The notes beneath the pieces were generated by a model, which saw only the letters and a list, made by a program, of their open reading frames with translations, was not told where the DNA came from and ran no database searches. The position numbers and the translations under genes were made by a program. From Niabella sp. (GTDB lineage: Bacteria > Bacteroidota > Bacteroidia > Chitinophagales > Chitinophagaceae), in NCBI GenBank assembly GCA_027493055.1, contig JAPUDO010000048.1, positions 1 through 64,000 on the forward strand: DNA of 64,000 nucleotides. Direction: 5' to 3'. This document shows, one piece after another, positions 18,768-29,000 of the stretch (within the stretch, counting starts at the first letter, position 1; each line of letters opens with the position of its first letter).

Positions 18768-18841
18768 GGTCCTATAGCTCAGTTGGTTAGAGCACCTGAC
18801 TCATAATCAGGTGGTCCCTGGTTCGAGCCCAGGTGGGACCA
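18768..18841 (+). tRNA. tRNA with CAT anticodon (Met or lysidine-Ile)
   Basis: A complete cloverleaf can be folded by hand. The acceptor arm GGTCCTA pairs with TGGGACC with one G-T pair, the D-arm is AGCTCAGTTGGTTAGAGCA-like, the anticodon stem CCTGA/TCAGG encloses the loop CTCATAA (anticodon CAT), and the T-arm is CCTGG TTCGAGC CCAGG. The discriminator base is A and CCA is not encoded. A CAT anticodon can belong to elongator tRNA-Met or to tRNA-Ile2 modified by TilS; I cannot separate these by eye. Its 3' end serves as the attachment site of the island that follows. Confidence 0.93.
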
Positions 18842-18842
18842 C
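18829..18842 (+). repeat. attL: 3' end of the tRNA gene
   Basis: The 14 bases CCAGGTGGGACCAC cover the end of the tRNA T-arm, the acceptor strand and one base beyond. An identical copy lies at 43545-43558 in the same orientation. Tyrosine integrases commonly recombine at tRNA 3' ends and leave such direct repeats, with the intact tRNA on one side. Confidence 0.85.
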
Positions 18843-18852
18843 TTAATAATCA

Positions 18853-18883
18853 AGCAGCTACATTAGATGTAGCTGCTTTTTTT
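18853..18883 (+). terminator. strong terminator just inside the island, after the tRNA
   Basis: AGCAGCTACAT and ATGTAGCTGCT form a perfect 11-bp stem with a TAG loop, followed by seven T. It ends tRNA transcription only 11 bases past the tRNA. Because it lies inside attL, it was brought by the island and replaces the terminator now found past attR. Confidence 0.9.
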
Positions 18884-19505
18884 ATGTCCCCTGATAAACA
18901 ATTGATAAACATTTTTACGGGATTTAAATCATGACCTGAAGCACATTAAAAAAAATGCTACAAATACCTGATAAAAATTATGTATAACTTTTTCTGAAAA
19001 TATTTAAATTGATGGGTTAAACTAGCTTAATAAGACAGGAGTCGTTGAATGTATAACTGTTTTAAAGTCTGTCGAAGTGCGGAAAAAATGCAAAGAATGG
19101 AGAAGCGACTATATACCAAACGACCTCAAAAATAACTAAGCTATCTTTCTTATATCAAACATCTGGATGTTAAGACGTCAGCCTTTTATTCACGCAGGCA
19201 AGCGGAAATTTTTCAAATATTGAAGCGTTGCCAGAGTTGGTAAAGTGATACAAAACAAAGGAGGTAATAGACTTAGAAGTCCTAACTGGCTAGGGCTTCT
19301 AATAAGGAGAAGCTTACAAAAAAGCCCACCGCTGTCTAAGCTGCAATCAAAATAAATAGCATTTTGGAAATTCATAATCACTTTTATAACCCGTTAAATT
19401 TTTAGATTTTACGTATATTGCAATATTATATAAGTGTGGTATGTAATACCGCTGTCTTGCACCTTATTGAGCTTCCATATAGAGTAAATATTTTAAATAA
19501 AAAGC
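18884..19505. other. non-coding left end of the island
   Basis: I find no supported gene in these 620 bases. The only frame of any length (minus strand, 19190-19381) has no motif and an odd composition. The stretch is A+T rich with many stops in all frames. Its last 100 bases should contain the promoter of the AraC gene. Confidence 0.5.
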
Positions 19506-20366
19506 GTGAAACCACTTTTAATGCGTCACTCTGAGCCAAGAAATGAGGCTTTCAAAGTTTGGTACAACGGAGGGCCATATCTACACAATCCTTGGCATTA
19601 CCATCCAGAATTTGAAATTACATTTATAAAAAAAGGAGACGGCATGCTTTTTATTGGAGATAAAATCGTTGATTATGCACAAAACGATATTTTTTTAATC
19701 GGTCCTAACCTGCCGCATGAGTGGCGCAGTAATATTAAAGAAGATCCTGATTTACTATCGGAAAGCTACTCTATACATTTCAATACCGATTTTTTGGGGG
19801 TAGATTTTTTTAATCTCTCTGAAACAAAACAGTTACAAAAACTTTTCGCTCAGGCTGACAAAGGTATAAAACTTAAATCTTCTACGTCAACCGAGCGAAT
19901 AAGCGATATGATTTCCTCGTTGATTAACAAAACGGATCTTTCCAAAATATATGCACTGTTACAAATCTTCGATCACATTATCTCATGCGAAATTATCTCG
20001 CCTATCACAAGTGAAGGCTTTGCAGCTTCTTTTAAAGGAAATGATGAAAGACTGCAAAATATATTTACCTATTTAATGAAGAATTTTACCAACGTAGTTA
20101 CAGTTGAGAACGCCGCAGCCATCGTAAATATGACACCTACTTCGTTCTGCCGTTTTTTTAAATCGAGAACACACAAATCTTTTGTAAACTACCTCCACGA
20201 CATCAGAGTCGGATATGCCTGCAAGCTACTACAAGAAGAAAAATACACGATCTCACAAGTTGCCTATCATTGCGGCTTTGAAAACCTATCGAACTTTAAT
20301 AAGCAATTCAAAAAGATAAAAAGTATTACGCCCAAAGAATACCTGCGGATATTTAAAAATACGTAG
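19506..20366 (+). CDS. AraC-family transcriptional regulator with cupin sensor
   Basis: The 286-residue protein has an N-terminal cupin-like sensing domain (about 10-110; WHYHPEFEITFIKKGDGMLFIGD and GPNLPHEW are typical) and a C-terminal pair of helix-turn-helix motifs (about 180-283; AAIVNMTPTSFCRFFKSRT and ISQVAYHCGFENLSNFNKQFK...TPKEY). The start is GTG 19506; ATG 19521 is a possible alternative that loses five residues. This kind of regulator binds a sugar or sugar acid in the cytoplasm. It is the only regulator on the island and is oriented toward the tail of the GH110-SusCD operon, so I infer it controls that operon and perhaps the dgo genes. The sequence shows no operator. Confidence 0.92.
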   Translation: MKPLLMRHSEPRNEAFKVWYNGGPYLHNPWHYHPEFEITFIKKGDGMLFIGDKIVDYAQNDIFLIGPNLPHEWRSNIKEDPDLLSESYSIHFNTDFLGVDFFNLSETKQLQKLFAQADKGIKLKSSTSTERISDMISSLINKTDLSKIYALLQIFDHIISCEIISPITSEGFAASFKGNDERLQNIFTYLMKNFTNVVTVENAAAIVNMTPTSFCRFFKSRTHKSFVNYLHDIRVGYACKLLQEEKYTISQVAYHCGFENLSNFNKQFKKIKSITPKEYLRIFKNT

Positions 20367-20529
20367 TTTTATTCTCATTCGCTTCTACGTCACATTAAAA
20401 CGTAAAAAGAAAGTTCCAAAATTAATTTCCTCCATAAAGAGGATTAATCTGCTCTCACAAACATATGGGTTTGGGGCTTTGGGCTTTAAACAAAACCGAA
20501 ACATTATAGTTTTACCCGAAAGGCTGCCA

Positions 20530-21930
20530 TTACCAGCTATCAGTTCTAAAAGGTATTACAGGTAATCCCTCCAGACTAAATAGATTTGTTTTGATAAAAT
20601 CTGTAAAAGCATACCTTACGGCTACTGGCTGTTTTACTTCTTCACTAATAACTTCTATATTATTTTTTACTATTGTTGCTCTGGCATCATGAAAAATCTT
20701 ATCTGACCCCGCTATCTGAAAGCCTACTACCTCTTCATCGTATGACGTGAAATTTGCGGGTGCATGATCAAAGCTAAGCACCGCCGTATCACTTCTGAAC
20801 ACCACACTTTTAAAGCTTGGACTTTTATAGGCTATTCCCTTCTTGTGATAAGCATCACCTAACGCCCAATACAGCAATCTGTTGCTTATAGCTGTCTTGT
20901 CCGGTGGATGAATGGTTTTATCACTGCCTTTATCCATACTTACTACCATACCACTAAGAGGCAGGGTAGTGAGTGCATTATATTGCGCTTCCCTTAGTAA
21001 AGCAGATTTATTTCTATTCGCTCCATATTTCCATGGTGCAATTTGTACGTAATAAAAATATAAGCTATCCCGTTGCCACAATTTGCGCCATCCTTCCACC
21101 ATAAGCCTCATTAGTTCTGTATACTCCGGGAATCTAACCACATTAGATTCCCCTTGATACCATAGAAATCCTTTTATTCCGAATCCTGCAATGGGGTTAA
21201 TCATACCATTGAATAGACAAGTAGTTTTCAGGCGATCGGCCGTATCATTTTTTCCGGGAATTGGCCTTTGTGTTTGACCAAAACGATGGACACTTTCTTG
21301 ATCCATCCATGATTCAATGGGAGTTCCTCCCCACGTGGACTCGATAATCCCCACAGGAACTTTTAAAATCTCATGCAACCTTTTAGCAAACTGGAACCCA
21401 ATAGCACTGAAATTTGCTGCAGATTCGGATGATGATATCTGCCATTGACCACCACAAGTATATTCCGGCACAACAGATGCAGATTTCTTAACCTGAAATA
21501 ACCTTAGCGAATTGTTGTCCGGCCCAGCTAAAATATCGTTTGAATTCAAAATCGGCTGGTTAGCAAATCCTTTCATGGGCATCTCCATATTTGATTGGCC
21601 AGAACACACCCAAACCTCTCCTATCAAGACGTTTGTCAATATGAGTTTTTCATCATCGATAATAACAATATCATACGGGCCACCTGCCGCAGGAGTCTTT
21701 AAAAGAACCCGCCATTCGCCCGCATTATTTGACTTCACCGTATAAGACTCTCTACTCCAGGAAGGCTTAATCTTTACAATGAAACTCGCTCGTGCCTTGC
21801 CCCAAATGGCCACTTCTGTCTGCTGTTGCAGTACCATACCGCTACCAAAAATCGCAGGTAGCTCAATCTTTGCTTCTGCGTTAAAAAATACTCCAACTGC
21901 AAACAAGCATAATAAAATGTATTTTTTCAT
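20530..21930 (-). CDS. sialate O-acetylesterase-like SGNH hydrolase
   Basis: Starting at ATG 21930 (MKKYILLCLFAVGVFFNAEA, signal peptide), this 466-residue protein matches the secreted carbohydrate esterase family annotated as sialate O-acetylesterase. Motifs are GSGMVLQQ, a beta-domain with GEWRV, EVWVCSGQSNMEMPM with the nucleophile serine in block I, ESTWGGTPIESWM, FLWYQGESN and a late DKTIHPPDK holding the catalytic histidine. It removes O-acetyl groups from sugars; activity on sialic acid is not implied, as plant-glycan acetyl esterases share this annotation. It is the last gene of the GH110-SusCD operon, 248 bases after the propeller gene, and would clear acetyl groups that block the exo-acting galactosidases. 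Confidence 0.88.
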   Translation of the reverse strand: MKKYILLCLFAVGVFFNAEAKIELPAIFGSGMVLQQQTEVAIWGKARASFIVKIKPSWSRESYTVKSNNAGEWRVLLKTPAAGGPYDIVIIDDEKLILTNVLIGEVWVCSGQSNMEMPMKGFANQPILNSNDILAGPDNNSLRLFQVKKSASVVPEYTCGGQWQISSSESAANFSAIGFQFAKRLHEILKVPVGIIESTWGGTPIESWMDQESVHRFGQTQRPIPGKNDTADRLKTTCLFNGMINPIAGFGIKGFLWYQGESNVVRFPEYTELMRLMVEGWRKLWQRDSLYFYYVQIAPWKYGANRNKSALLREAQYNALTTLPLSGMVVSMDKGSDKTIHPPDKTAISNRLLYWALGDAYHKKGIAYKSPSFKSVVFRSDTAVLSFDHAPANFTSYDEEVVGFQIAGSDKIFHDARATIVKNNIEVISEEVKQPVAVRYAFTDFIKTNLFSLEGLPVIPFRTDSW

Positions 21931-22178
21931 CGATAATAATTTTCTTTTTGATTGCATAATGAGATCAAAGTATGAAAACATTCGTGTTCTCGGGAAAAAG
22001 AATAGTATTTTTCTTATACTTTATTTCCTTTTTTCACTTAAATATTTAGAAGATCAATGCAGGTATTTACTTTCAAAATAAAAGTAAAATTATCAACTAT
22101 TTGACCGACTCACTTCCTTTACGTATCAAATTCATCTGGTTTAAAAAACCTTAAAGATCGAGATCTCAGAATGAAATC

Positions 22179-24356
22179 TTATTGCGCGATCTTATCTTTA
22201 TATAATGGGCTCATTTTCTTCTCCGCCTCGTAAGCCTTAATACCTACATTATCTACATTAGTGGAAAAGCCAGGACCTCCACCTCCAATATAACCATCAC
22301 TCCGACCAGTGTCATCGCGACTCACCCAAAAAGAATAAAATTTTCCATTTTTTACCTTAAACCGAAAACGCACGGGTTTATCATTAAGTATCGATAAATC
22401 GCTTTCTCCTTTCCATCCTATTTTCGAAATAGTCGTGTTACCTTTTACTCCTATACAGTTTTCAAAGGTGAAAGGAGCTATAGTTTTTCCTTCCATGTCA
22501 ACAACTTCCGCTATCAGCTCCCCCTGCGGCGCGTCAACATTTACAAACAAGTATTTGCCTGAGAATTTTACTGGTCGGGTAAGCAATAGCCCCGATGAAC
22601 CTGCGTCGGAATTTAAAGATATAAAGCCATCTCTCCGTAAAAATGCAAGACCTGTAGCTCCATTAGCATATAATCCTGAGTACATAGAATTTTTCACTCC
22701 TGGGTCGCCGAGTTTTACTTTTTCATCACCCGCAAAGCCAATATAGTAAAACCAAAGTTTATCCCCTCGTACTGTTAACAAATTACCCAATGATTGTACA
22801 TAGCCTCTGTCCCACGCTGGTTTATTTTCTGAATCGATAGCCATTTTCCGATCTGGTCTGTGCCAATGAAAACCATCTCTACTGTACGCAAAATTTAATC
22901 CTGTACTTTTAGGAAATCCTTTTGCCGCCAGTACTTCGTTATTGGGTCCATTTAAAATTTCAAAAAATCCCAGCATAATACTCTCGTAGGCAACAGCGTC
23001 AAGATTGTACAATTGTGCGTCTTCTTCACTCCCTGGATATGGCGGATCAAGCTTATCAGCTCTTGCCCAATCGTAGGGTTCGTCTGGCAACCATTGCATA
23101 CCTTTTAAATAATCATCCGATTCCCAGTAGGCTCTGGAACGCTTACCTTCAGGACTTAACCATCTCAGGCTGTATATCCATTTTTGCCTAAATGGATTAT
23201 AAAACATCGTACTTCTGTCTCCTGTTATGCCCATTTCATACATTTTACCAAAATCTGTTGCATTTCCTGTAACGAACGCTCTTGCCCTATCCCTAGCCGC
23301 TCCTCCACGAAGAAAAACTTTATACGTTTCATTCGGTTTGGTAGCATTATAATCTCTCACAACGGTCCAGGAATCTGGTTTAATCTCAGAAGGCAGTATC
23401 TGGTTGGTGCCAGGATTCAGAGAGAGGTTAGGTCTTTGCCAATGTAAGCCATCTTTACTAGTTGCATAGGCAAGAGTAGTTACCCATCCTGCTTCATACC
23501 ATAGTTCAAATAATTTTTTCTCTTCATTCCACCATAGACCTCCGCTTTTGGGGCCAGCTAACGCTAAATTATTCAGCCCTTTTTTCTCTATATCTGTTTC
23601 AGGTTTAAGAATAGGGTTGCCTTCGTATTTTTGCGGGTAATGGTATTCTATTTTTAAGTCGGTCTTCTCTATTAAAAAATCATCGACGAAGAGTTGTCGT
23701 CCCACATTGATATTGATGAGTTCGGGTTTGTGAGTTAAATAAGGCACATTCATAGGCCCATTGATTGACCAGTCAACTATTGGAGGCCAGTGCTTTGGCA
23801 ATCTTATTCCGTTGTAAAGCAACTCTCCTCCCGGTTCTAGTCTGTTAACCTCAAAGCCGGTAACTATCGACCATGCAGGTAGTGTTAGCTTTTCATCCTT
23901 TTTCAGGGATTTGCTAAAGACACTTACAGTATTTTCTGGCTTATCATAGAAAAGAATAAAGGGTGGCACACTATCTATTTTAGTAAAACCATTATCAAGT
24001 AGAGGCTTACTTCTGTCAACAGACTGGTTTGTCGGCGCAAGCACCAAAACATATCCAGCCTCTAAACAATGAATGGCGTATTCCTTATTAAATGGTAATT
24101 CAAAATACAATAATCCATCTAAAAGACTGGGAATTTCAATGTTCGCCTTAAATCCTCTATCTGAAAAAAGAGCCATAGACTTTAGTAACAGTCCATGTTT
24201 CGAGAACATCCTTATCAAAGACTCATTTGATCCCTGCAATTCTACTTTCGCTTTTTTAAACAGTGCGGGACGGCTTCCCGATCCATCTTGTGCATGCAAG
24301 TAACTTGACAAGCTTATAAAACTTATCATGATCCATATTTTCAAAATATTGCGCAT
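22179..24356 (-). CDS. secreted beta-propeller glycosidase-like protein, unclassified
   Basis: The 725-residue protein begins with a signal peptide (MRNILKIWIMISFISLSSYLHAQ). Residues about 30-200 are a beta-rich domain I do not recognise. From about 215 (VGRQLFVDDFLIE) to about 600 there is a five-bladed propeller with GH32/GH43-like repeats (SKDGLHWQRP, GGLWWNEEKKLFELWYEAG, YSRDGFHWHRPD, LWFYYIGFAG). The last 120 residues form a beta-sandwich (LLLTRPVKFSGKYLFVNVDAP, RFRFKVKNGKFYSFWV). Proteins with this VDDFLIE opening and GKYLFVN ending occur in Planctomycetes and Bacteroidota glycan loci and are, to my knowledge, not assigned to a characterised GH family. It follows susD by 27 bases in the operon. 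A glycosidase or glycan-binding role is inferred. Confidence 0.75.
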   Translation of the reverse strand: MRNILKIWIMISFISLSSYLHAQDGSGSRPALFKKAKVELQGSNESLIRMFSKHGLLLKSMALFSDRGFKANIEIPSLLDGLLYFELPFNKEYAIHCLEAGYVLVLAPTNQSVDRSKPLLDNGFTKIDSVPPFILFYDKPENTVSVFSKSLKKDEKLTLPAWSIVTGFEVNRLEPGGELLYNGIRLPKHWPPIVDWSINGPMNVPYLTHKPELININVGRQLFVDDFLIEKTDLKIEYHYPQKYEGNPILKPETDIEKKGLNNLALAGPKSGGLWWNEEKKLFELWYEAGWVTTLAYATSKDGLHWQRPNLSLNPGTNQILPSEIKPDSWTVVRDYNATKPNETYKVFLRGGAARDRARAFVTGNATDFGKMYEMGITGDRSTMFYNPFRQKWIYSLRWLSPEGKRSRAYWESDDYLKGMQWLPDEPYDWARADKLDPPYPGSEEDAQLYNLDAVAYESIMLGFFEILNGPNNEVLAAKGFPKSTGLNFAYSRDGFHWHRPDRKMAIDSENKPAWDRGYVQSLGNLLTVRGDKLWFYYIGFAGDEKVKLGDPGVKNSMYSGLYANGATGLAFLRRDGFISLNSDAGSSGLLLTRPVKFSGKYLFVNVDAPQGELIAEVVDMEGKTIAPFTFENCIGVKGNTTISKIGWKGESDLSILNDKPVRFRFKVKNGKFYSFWVSRDDTGRSDGYIGGGGPGFSTNVDNVGIKAYEAEKKMSPLYKDKIAQ

Positions 24357-24383
24357 AATTATTGACTTTTAGTTAACACTCTC

Positions 24384-26054
24384 TTAGTATCCAGGGTTAG
24401 GAACCAAGTTCGGATTCACATCTATCTCTTTTTTAGGGATGGGAAACCATATTTTGTAAGGGAAAAAATTTTCTTTTACCGTTTGCGCACCCAACATATT
24501 AAAGTAATAATGCGCCCCAACAGTAGCTCTATAGTCTGATGCAGAGGGAGTCTTCAATGATTGAATGACCGACTGCAGTTTTCCCATTCTAATCAAATCG
24601 AAACGACGCCAGTTTTCGCCACAAAGCTCACGGCTGCGTTCATCTAACAGTTCATCCATAAAATTTTCTTTTCTATAAGAACTATTGAGTTCGTTAAGCA
24701 AAACTGCGTCACCTCCCGCAGCCCGGCTTCTTACTATGCTTACCAACTCCCTTGCCCCTGACTCATCTCCTGTTTTAAATTTTGCTTCTGCATAAAGTAG
24801 TAATATATCTGCGTATCTTATTATAGGAAAGTTCAATAAACTCGCCAATCCAGGAACCCCCAATGCCGTTCTGTCTGCGCCGCTCGACTGCCGGAATTTG
24901 GACAAACAAATTTGAGTCCCTGAACTATTCACTGCATTAGGAATATAAAAGGTCGCGTTTTTTATTATTTCGGTTTTTGAAGAAGCGTTAATTATTCCTG
25001 TAATGTTATGTAAATACCGCAGATCTTTAAGGTTGTACTTATCTTTCAACTCCCCCATAGATCTCACGTGGCCCCTTCCACCCCCGCTTGCATCTGGTCC
25101 CTGTGGACTAACCCAATCAATAAGAAGATAAAAATCACTATTTCCGTTAAGCCCTGTTTGCACAACCATTGGGCATTCACTTGCCTGTTCGTCTCTTGTT
25201 ACATCAAGAAAATTATATCTATAAGATGGTAATAATATATATTGGCTATTTTGATATATTTCCTTTCCCAGCGCTTCAGATTTTTGATAGTAATCCATTG
25301 CGTTGACCCAATTAAAACTGTTAAGTTCGAAACTCAACTCGGCGCCCACATTGTTTTCTTTACAAGAGGCTAAATAGGTATACATTTTCAAAAGAAAACT
25401 AGCTGCAGTCCATTTGTTCACCCTACCTTGTTTTGCATTGCGATGATTTAGATTATCATAAGCGAAACGCAAATCATCCTCAACCTTCTGATAAACTATG
25501 TTCAAACTTTCTCTAGGTGCCTGAGGGTCATCGTTTATACCTGCTGGCATAGGAATAGCGCCAAACATCCAAGCTAGATAAATGCTGTAAAAGCCTCTAA
25601 AAAAGCGGGCTTCAGCCATAATTTGCTTCTTCCTTTCTTCGGATATATTGATCGCATTAACACGGTTAATAATATTATTAGCGCGATTAACGCCCACATA
25701 TAGAGAGAACCACGCATCAGAAATGAACGCATTCTCTGTGCTAAGCGCCCCGCTTGCTATATTAAGACGATCACCATTCAGCTTAGTAAAATCTGCTATT
25801 ACTTCATCTCCGAGCATTAGGATCCAGTTCAGCCGGCTTCCCCATAAACTCTGGCTTCCAACTCCCTGTATACTGGAAGCATTCATTACATCATATACGC
25901 CTGTCATTGCAAGCTCAATTCCTTCAGGAGTATACAAATCTTCCGGAGTAGAGAATGAATATACTTTTTCTTCCAAAAACTTGGAACAGGAATTATTAAC
26001 AATACAAATAGCTGCTAACACAGACGTTAATATTAATATTCTTAACTTTTTCAT
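24384..26054 (-). CDS. susD: SusD/RagB-family glycan-binding outer-membrane lipoprotein
   Basis: This 556-residue protein has a lipoprotein signal with the lipid-attachment cysteine near residue 23 (IVNNSCSKFLEE). SusD motifs are present: FLEEKVYSFSTPEDL, a long TPR-like helical region (RANNIINRVNAI, EARFFRGFYSIYLAWMFG), IVRSRAAGGD, LLDERSRELCGENWRRFDLIRMGK and the C-terminal NPNLVPNPGY. It caps the SusC barrel and binds oligosaccharide at the cell surface. It starts 32 bases after susC and shares its reading direction. Full length for the family. Confidence 0.95.
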   Translation of the reverse strand: MKKLRILILTSVLAAICIVNNSCSKFLEEKVYSFSTPEDLYTPEGIELAMTGVYDVMNASSIQGVGSQSLWGSRLNWILMLGDEVIADFTKLNGDRLNIASGALSTENAFISDAWFSLYVGVNRANNIINRVNAINISEERKKQIMAEARFFRGFYSIYLAWMFGAIPMPAGINDDPQAPRESLNIVYQKVEDDLRFAYDNLNHRNAKQGRVNKWTAASFLLKMYTYLASCKENNVGAELSFELNSFNWVNAMDYYQKSEALGKEIYQNSQYILLPSYRYNFLDVTRDEQASECPMVVQTGLNGNSDFYLLIDWVSPQGPDASGGGRGHVRSMGELKDKYNLKDLRYLHNITGIINASSKTEIIKNATFYIPNAVNSSGTQICLSKFRQSSGADRTALGVPGLASLLNFPIIRYADILLLYAEAKFKTGDESGARELVSIVRSRAAGGDAVLLNELNSSYRKENFMDELLDERSRELCGENWRRFDLIRMGKLQSVIQSLKTPSASDYRATVGAHYYFNMLGAQTVKENFFPYKIWFPIPKKEIDVNPNLVPNPGY

Positions 26055-26086
26055 ATGATAATAATTTTTGGGTATTTTGAAAAAAC

Positions 26087-29000
26087 TTAAAAAGAGACGT
26101 TTAAACCAATTGTATATACACGTGGGCGGGGATAAACGGTATCATCAAAACCGGTTATCAGTTTATTATGATAAGATACTTCTGGATCTAAGCCGCTATA
26201 TTTAGTCCACGTTATAAGATTCTCGGCGGTCAAATAAAGGTTAATATTTGATATTTTTAAGCGTCTGAGAGACGCACTTGAAAAGTTGTAGGCCAATCTC
26301 AAATTTTTCAGCCGCAAAAATGATCCATCTTCCGCATAGAAAGATGAGTTGGCATCCCTAAAACGGCCATCGTAAGATGGATATAGGTTTGAAGCATTGT
26401 CATTGGTCCAATGATTTCTGTAATAGTCGTAAGTCACATTATAATATGCATTATTCCCTTCGTAGCGATACCTACCTGTATTCAAAATTCCGTTACCCGA
26501 TGACCATTGCAGAAAAATATCTAATTCTATTTTTTTAAATTGAAAGCTATTGGAAAAGCCTCCAAAATGTTTAGGATTGCTGTTTGAAATAAATGTCTTA
26601 TCACCCCCAGGTGTGATCACACCATCTCCGTCAAGATCTTTAAACTTGATGTCGCCAGGTTTCACAACTACTCCGGAATAGGAAGGGATACCTGCAACCG
26701 GCGTTCCATCTGAATTGAAATCAGTTTTTTGATAAATACCATCAAATATAAATCCCCATCCCATTCCTATTGGATAACCTGGAATTAGCCGGCCGATCTC
26801 TTGGATGTGACCGCCTCTACCTGTCACCTTCAGGAATTCAGAGCTACCCAATGAAACCACCTTGTTTTTGTTAGTATTAATATTGAAACTGGTATTCCAG
26901 GAAAAGTTTTTTGTACTAATATTTCGCGTAGTAAAAGCAAATTCAATTCCTTCGTTATTTATCTGCCCAATATTCTGCCATTGACGGCTCGATCCCGTCT
27001 GGCTCGGTATACCGACTTGCAACAACATATCTGTCGTTTGCTTTTTATACCAATCCGCCACGATAGTAATACGGCCTTTAAACATCGATAGGTCAACCCC
27101 AAAATCCAGTTGAGAAGTTGTTTCCCATTTAAGGTTAGGGTTTGCTGCTTCTGCCGGCGCCAGCCCTAGATCCACCCCACCGGAGCTATTTCCATAATAA
27201 GCTCTGTCTGTTCTTGATAAAGACCGGTATTCGGGGATACGATCATTTCCCGTTAAACCATACGTAGCTCTTATTTTTAACTCATTTATAAAATTTATCT
27301 TCGAAAACAAATTCTCCTTATTTAGCTTCCAGGCAACTCCCCATGAAGGGAATAACGCATATTTATTATTCTGTCCAAATTTTGATGATCCATCCCTTCT
27401 TAAAGTAGCGGTAAGCAAATACTTTCCTTTAAAAGAGTAATTCAGTCTTCCGAATTGTGACAAACGGTTATTTTTGATTTTAGACGACTCCACCTTGTCA
27501 GGGAAGACACTTCCTTGATTTATATCGTAAACAGGATTGAAGCTTTGATTTTCAAAACCCGTTGCACGGGTTCCAAATGTACTGATGGAATATTGATTAA
27601 TTTCTATTCCTGCCATTGCATTTAATTGATGGTGCTGATTAAAGACTTTATTATATGTTAATGTATTTGAATTTTGTATAGCAATCGAATTCGAATTATC
27701 AATCATTGCTAATCCGTTGACTGGCGGGGCGCCCCAAGAAGTTATACTGGGAAACCACGCTTCGGCTTTAGAATAGCTTAATATCCCGCCACCATAAATA
27801 TTTAAGCTCAGGTTTTTATTAAAGTCATATTTCACACCCCCGTTTACCAACAATCGGGAAGTACCGATCTCCTTAAAAGCATTATTAATTATAGTAAGTG
27901 GATTTGATACTCCTCCATTTTGTGCAATATCCTCTTCTGATTCAACTCCTCTTAAAAGAGGTCTGTAAATAATAAAACTTTGCACAACCCCCGTGTAAGA
28001 ATTTGCTCCTAAAGCTGTGGCGGCAGCTCCGGAAGATATTGTATGAGAAAAATTAATATCGCCACTAATCGTTAGTTTTTTATTAAAAGTTGCACCCCCC
28101 TTAACAGCAGCCGTATATCGTTTAAAATTGTTGTTTTTCAAGATGCCGTCCTGATCCAGATATCCAAACGAAACGGCAACATTACTATTACCCGTTCCAG
28201 CAGTTAACCCAAGATTATAATTCTGAATGAGGCCTTTGTGCAGTAATTCATTTTGCCAGTTATGCACACTAAAATTATTAATATCACGAATTTTATCAGC
28301 AACGCCATCGTCATTAGTATCAACTCCCCAACTTAAACTTCTCGGATCCCTGGCGTACTTATAATCCAGATAGTCATTCCCTTCTAATACTTCTATTTTT
28401 TTTACCGGCTCTCCAAATCCCCAATATCCATTAAAGTTAATTTTAGGATTTTTTGTAGTTCCTTTTTTAGTAGTTACTATTATTACACCATTTGCAGCTC
28501 TGGAACCGTATATAGCACTTGCGGATGCATCTTTAAGTACTTCAATTGATTCTATATCTGACGGATTAATACTTGATAGAGGATTGTATTTAACATCGGC
28601 GTCGTATGAGTTTGAGGCCACCTCTCGCGTATTGACATCGATCTGAAGCCCATCAATAACATATAATGGCTGTGTACCGGCATCTACAGAATTACTACCT
28701 CGGATATTCACAGAAACCCCTGCTCCAGGCTCACCGGAATTAGACGTAACTTGTACTCCAGCAATTCTTCCTTGCATTGCTTCTATAAATGAAATTGCCC
28801 TTGATTTTGTTAAATCTTCATTTTTAATGGAAGCTATGGAGCCTGTTAAATCGCTCCTTCGTTGCTCACCATAACCTATTACTACTATTTCATCCAAGAC
28901 ATTGGCGGACTTTAACAAGATCACATTTACATTCTTTCTTCCATTTATCAACTCCACCCTGTTTTCCCAACCTATAGCAGTAAATAATAAAGTGTCATTA

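Noticed and set aside
19190-19381. Minus-strand frame of 63 codons at the island's left end
   Set aside because: No family resemblance and no conserved context; composition like random A+T-rich DNA.
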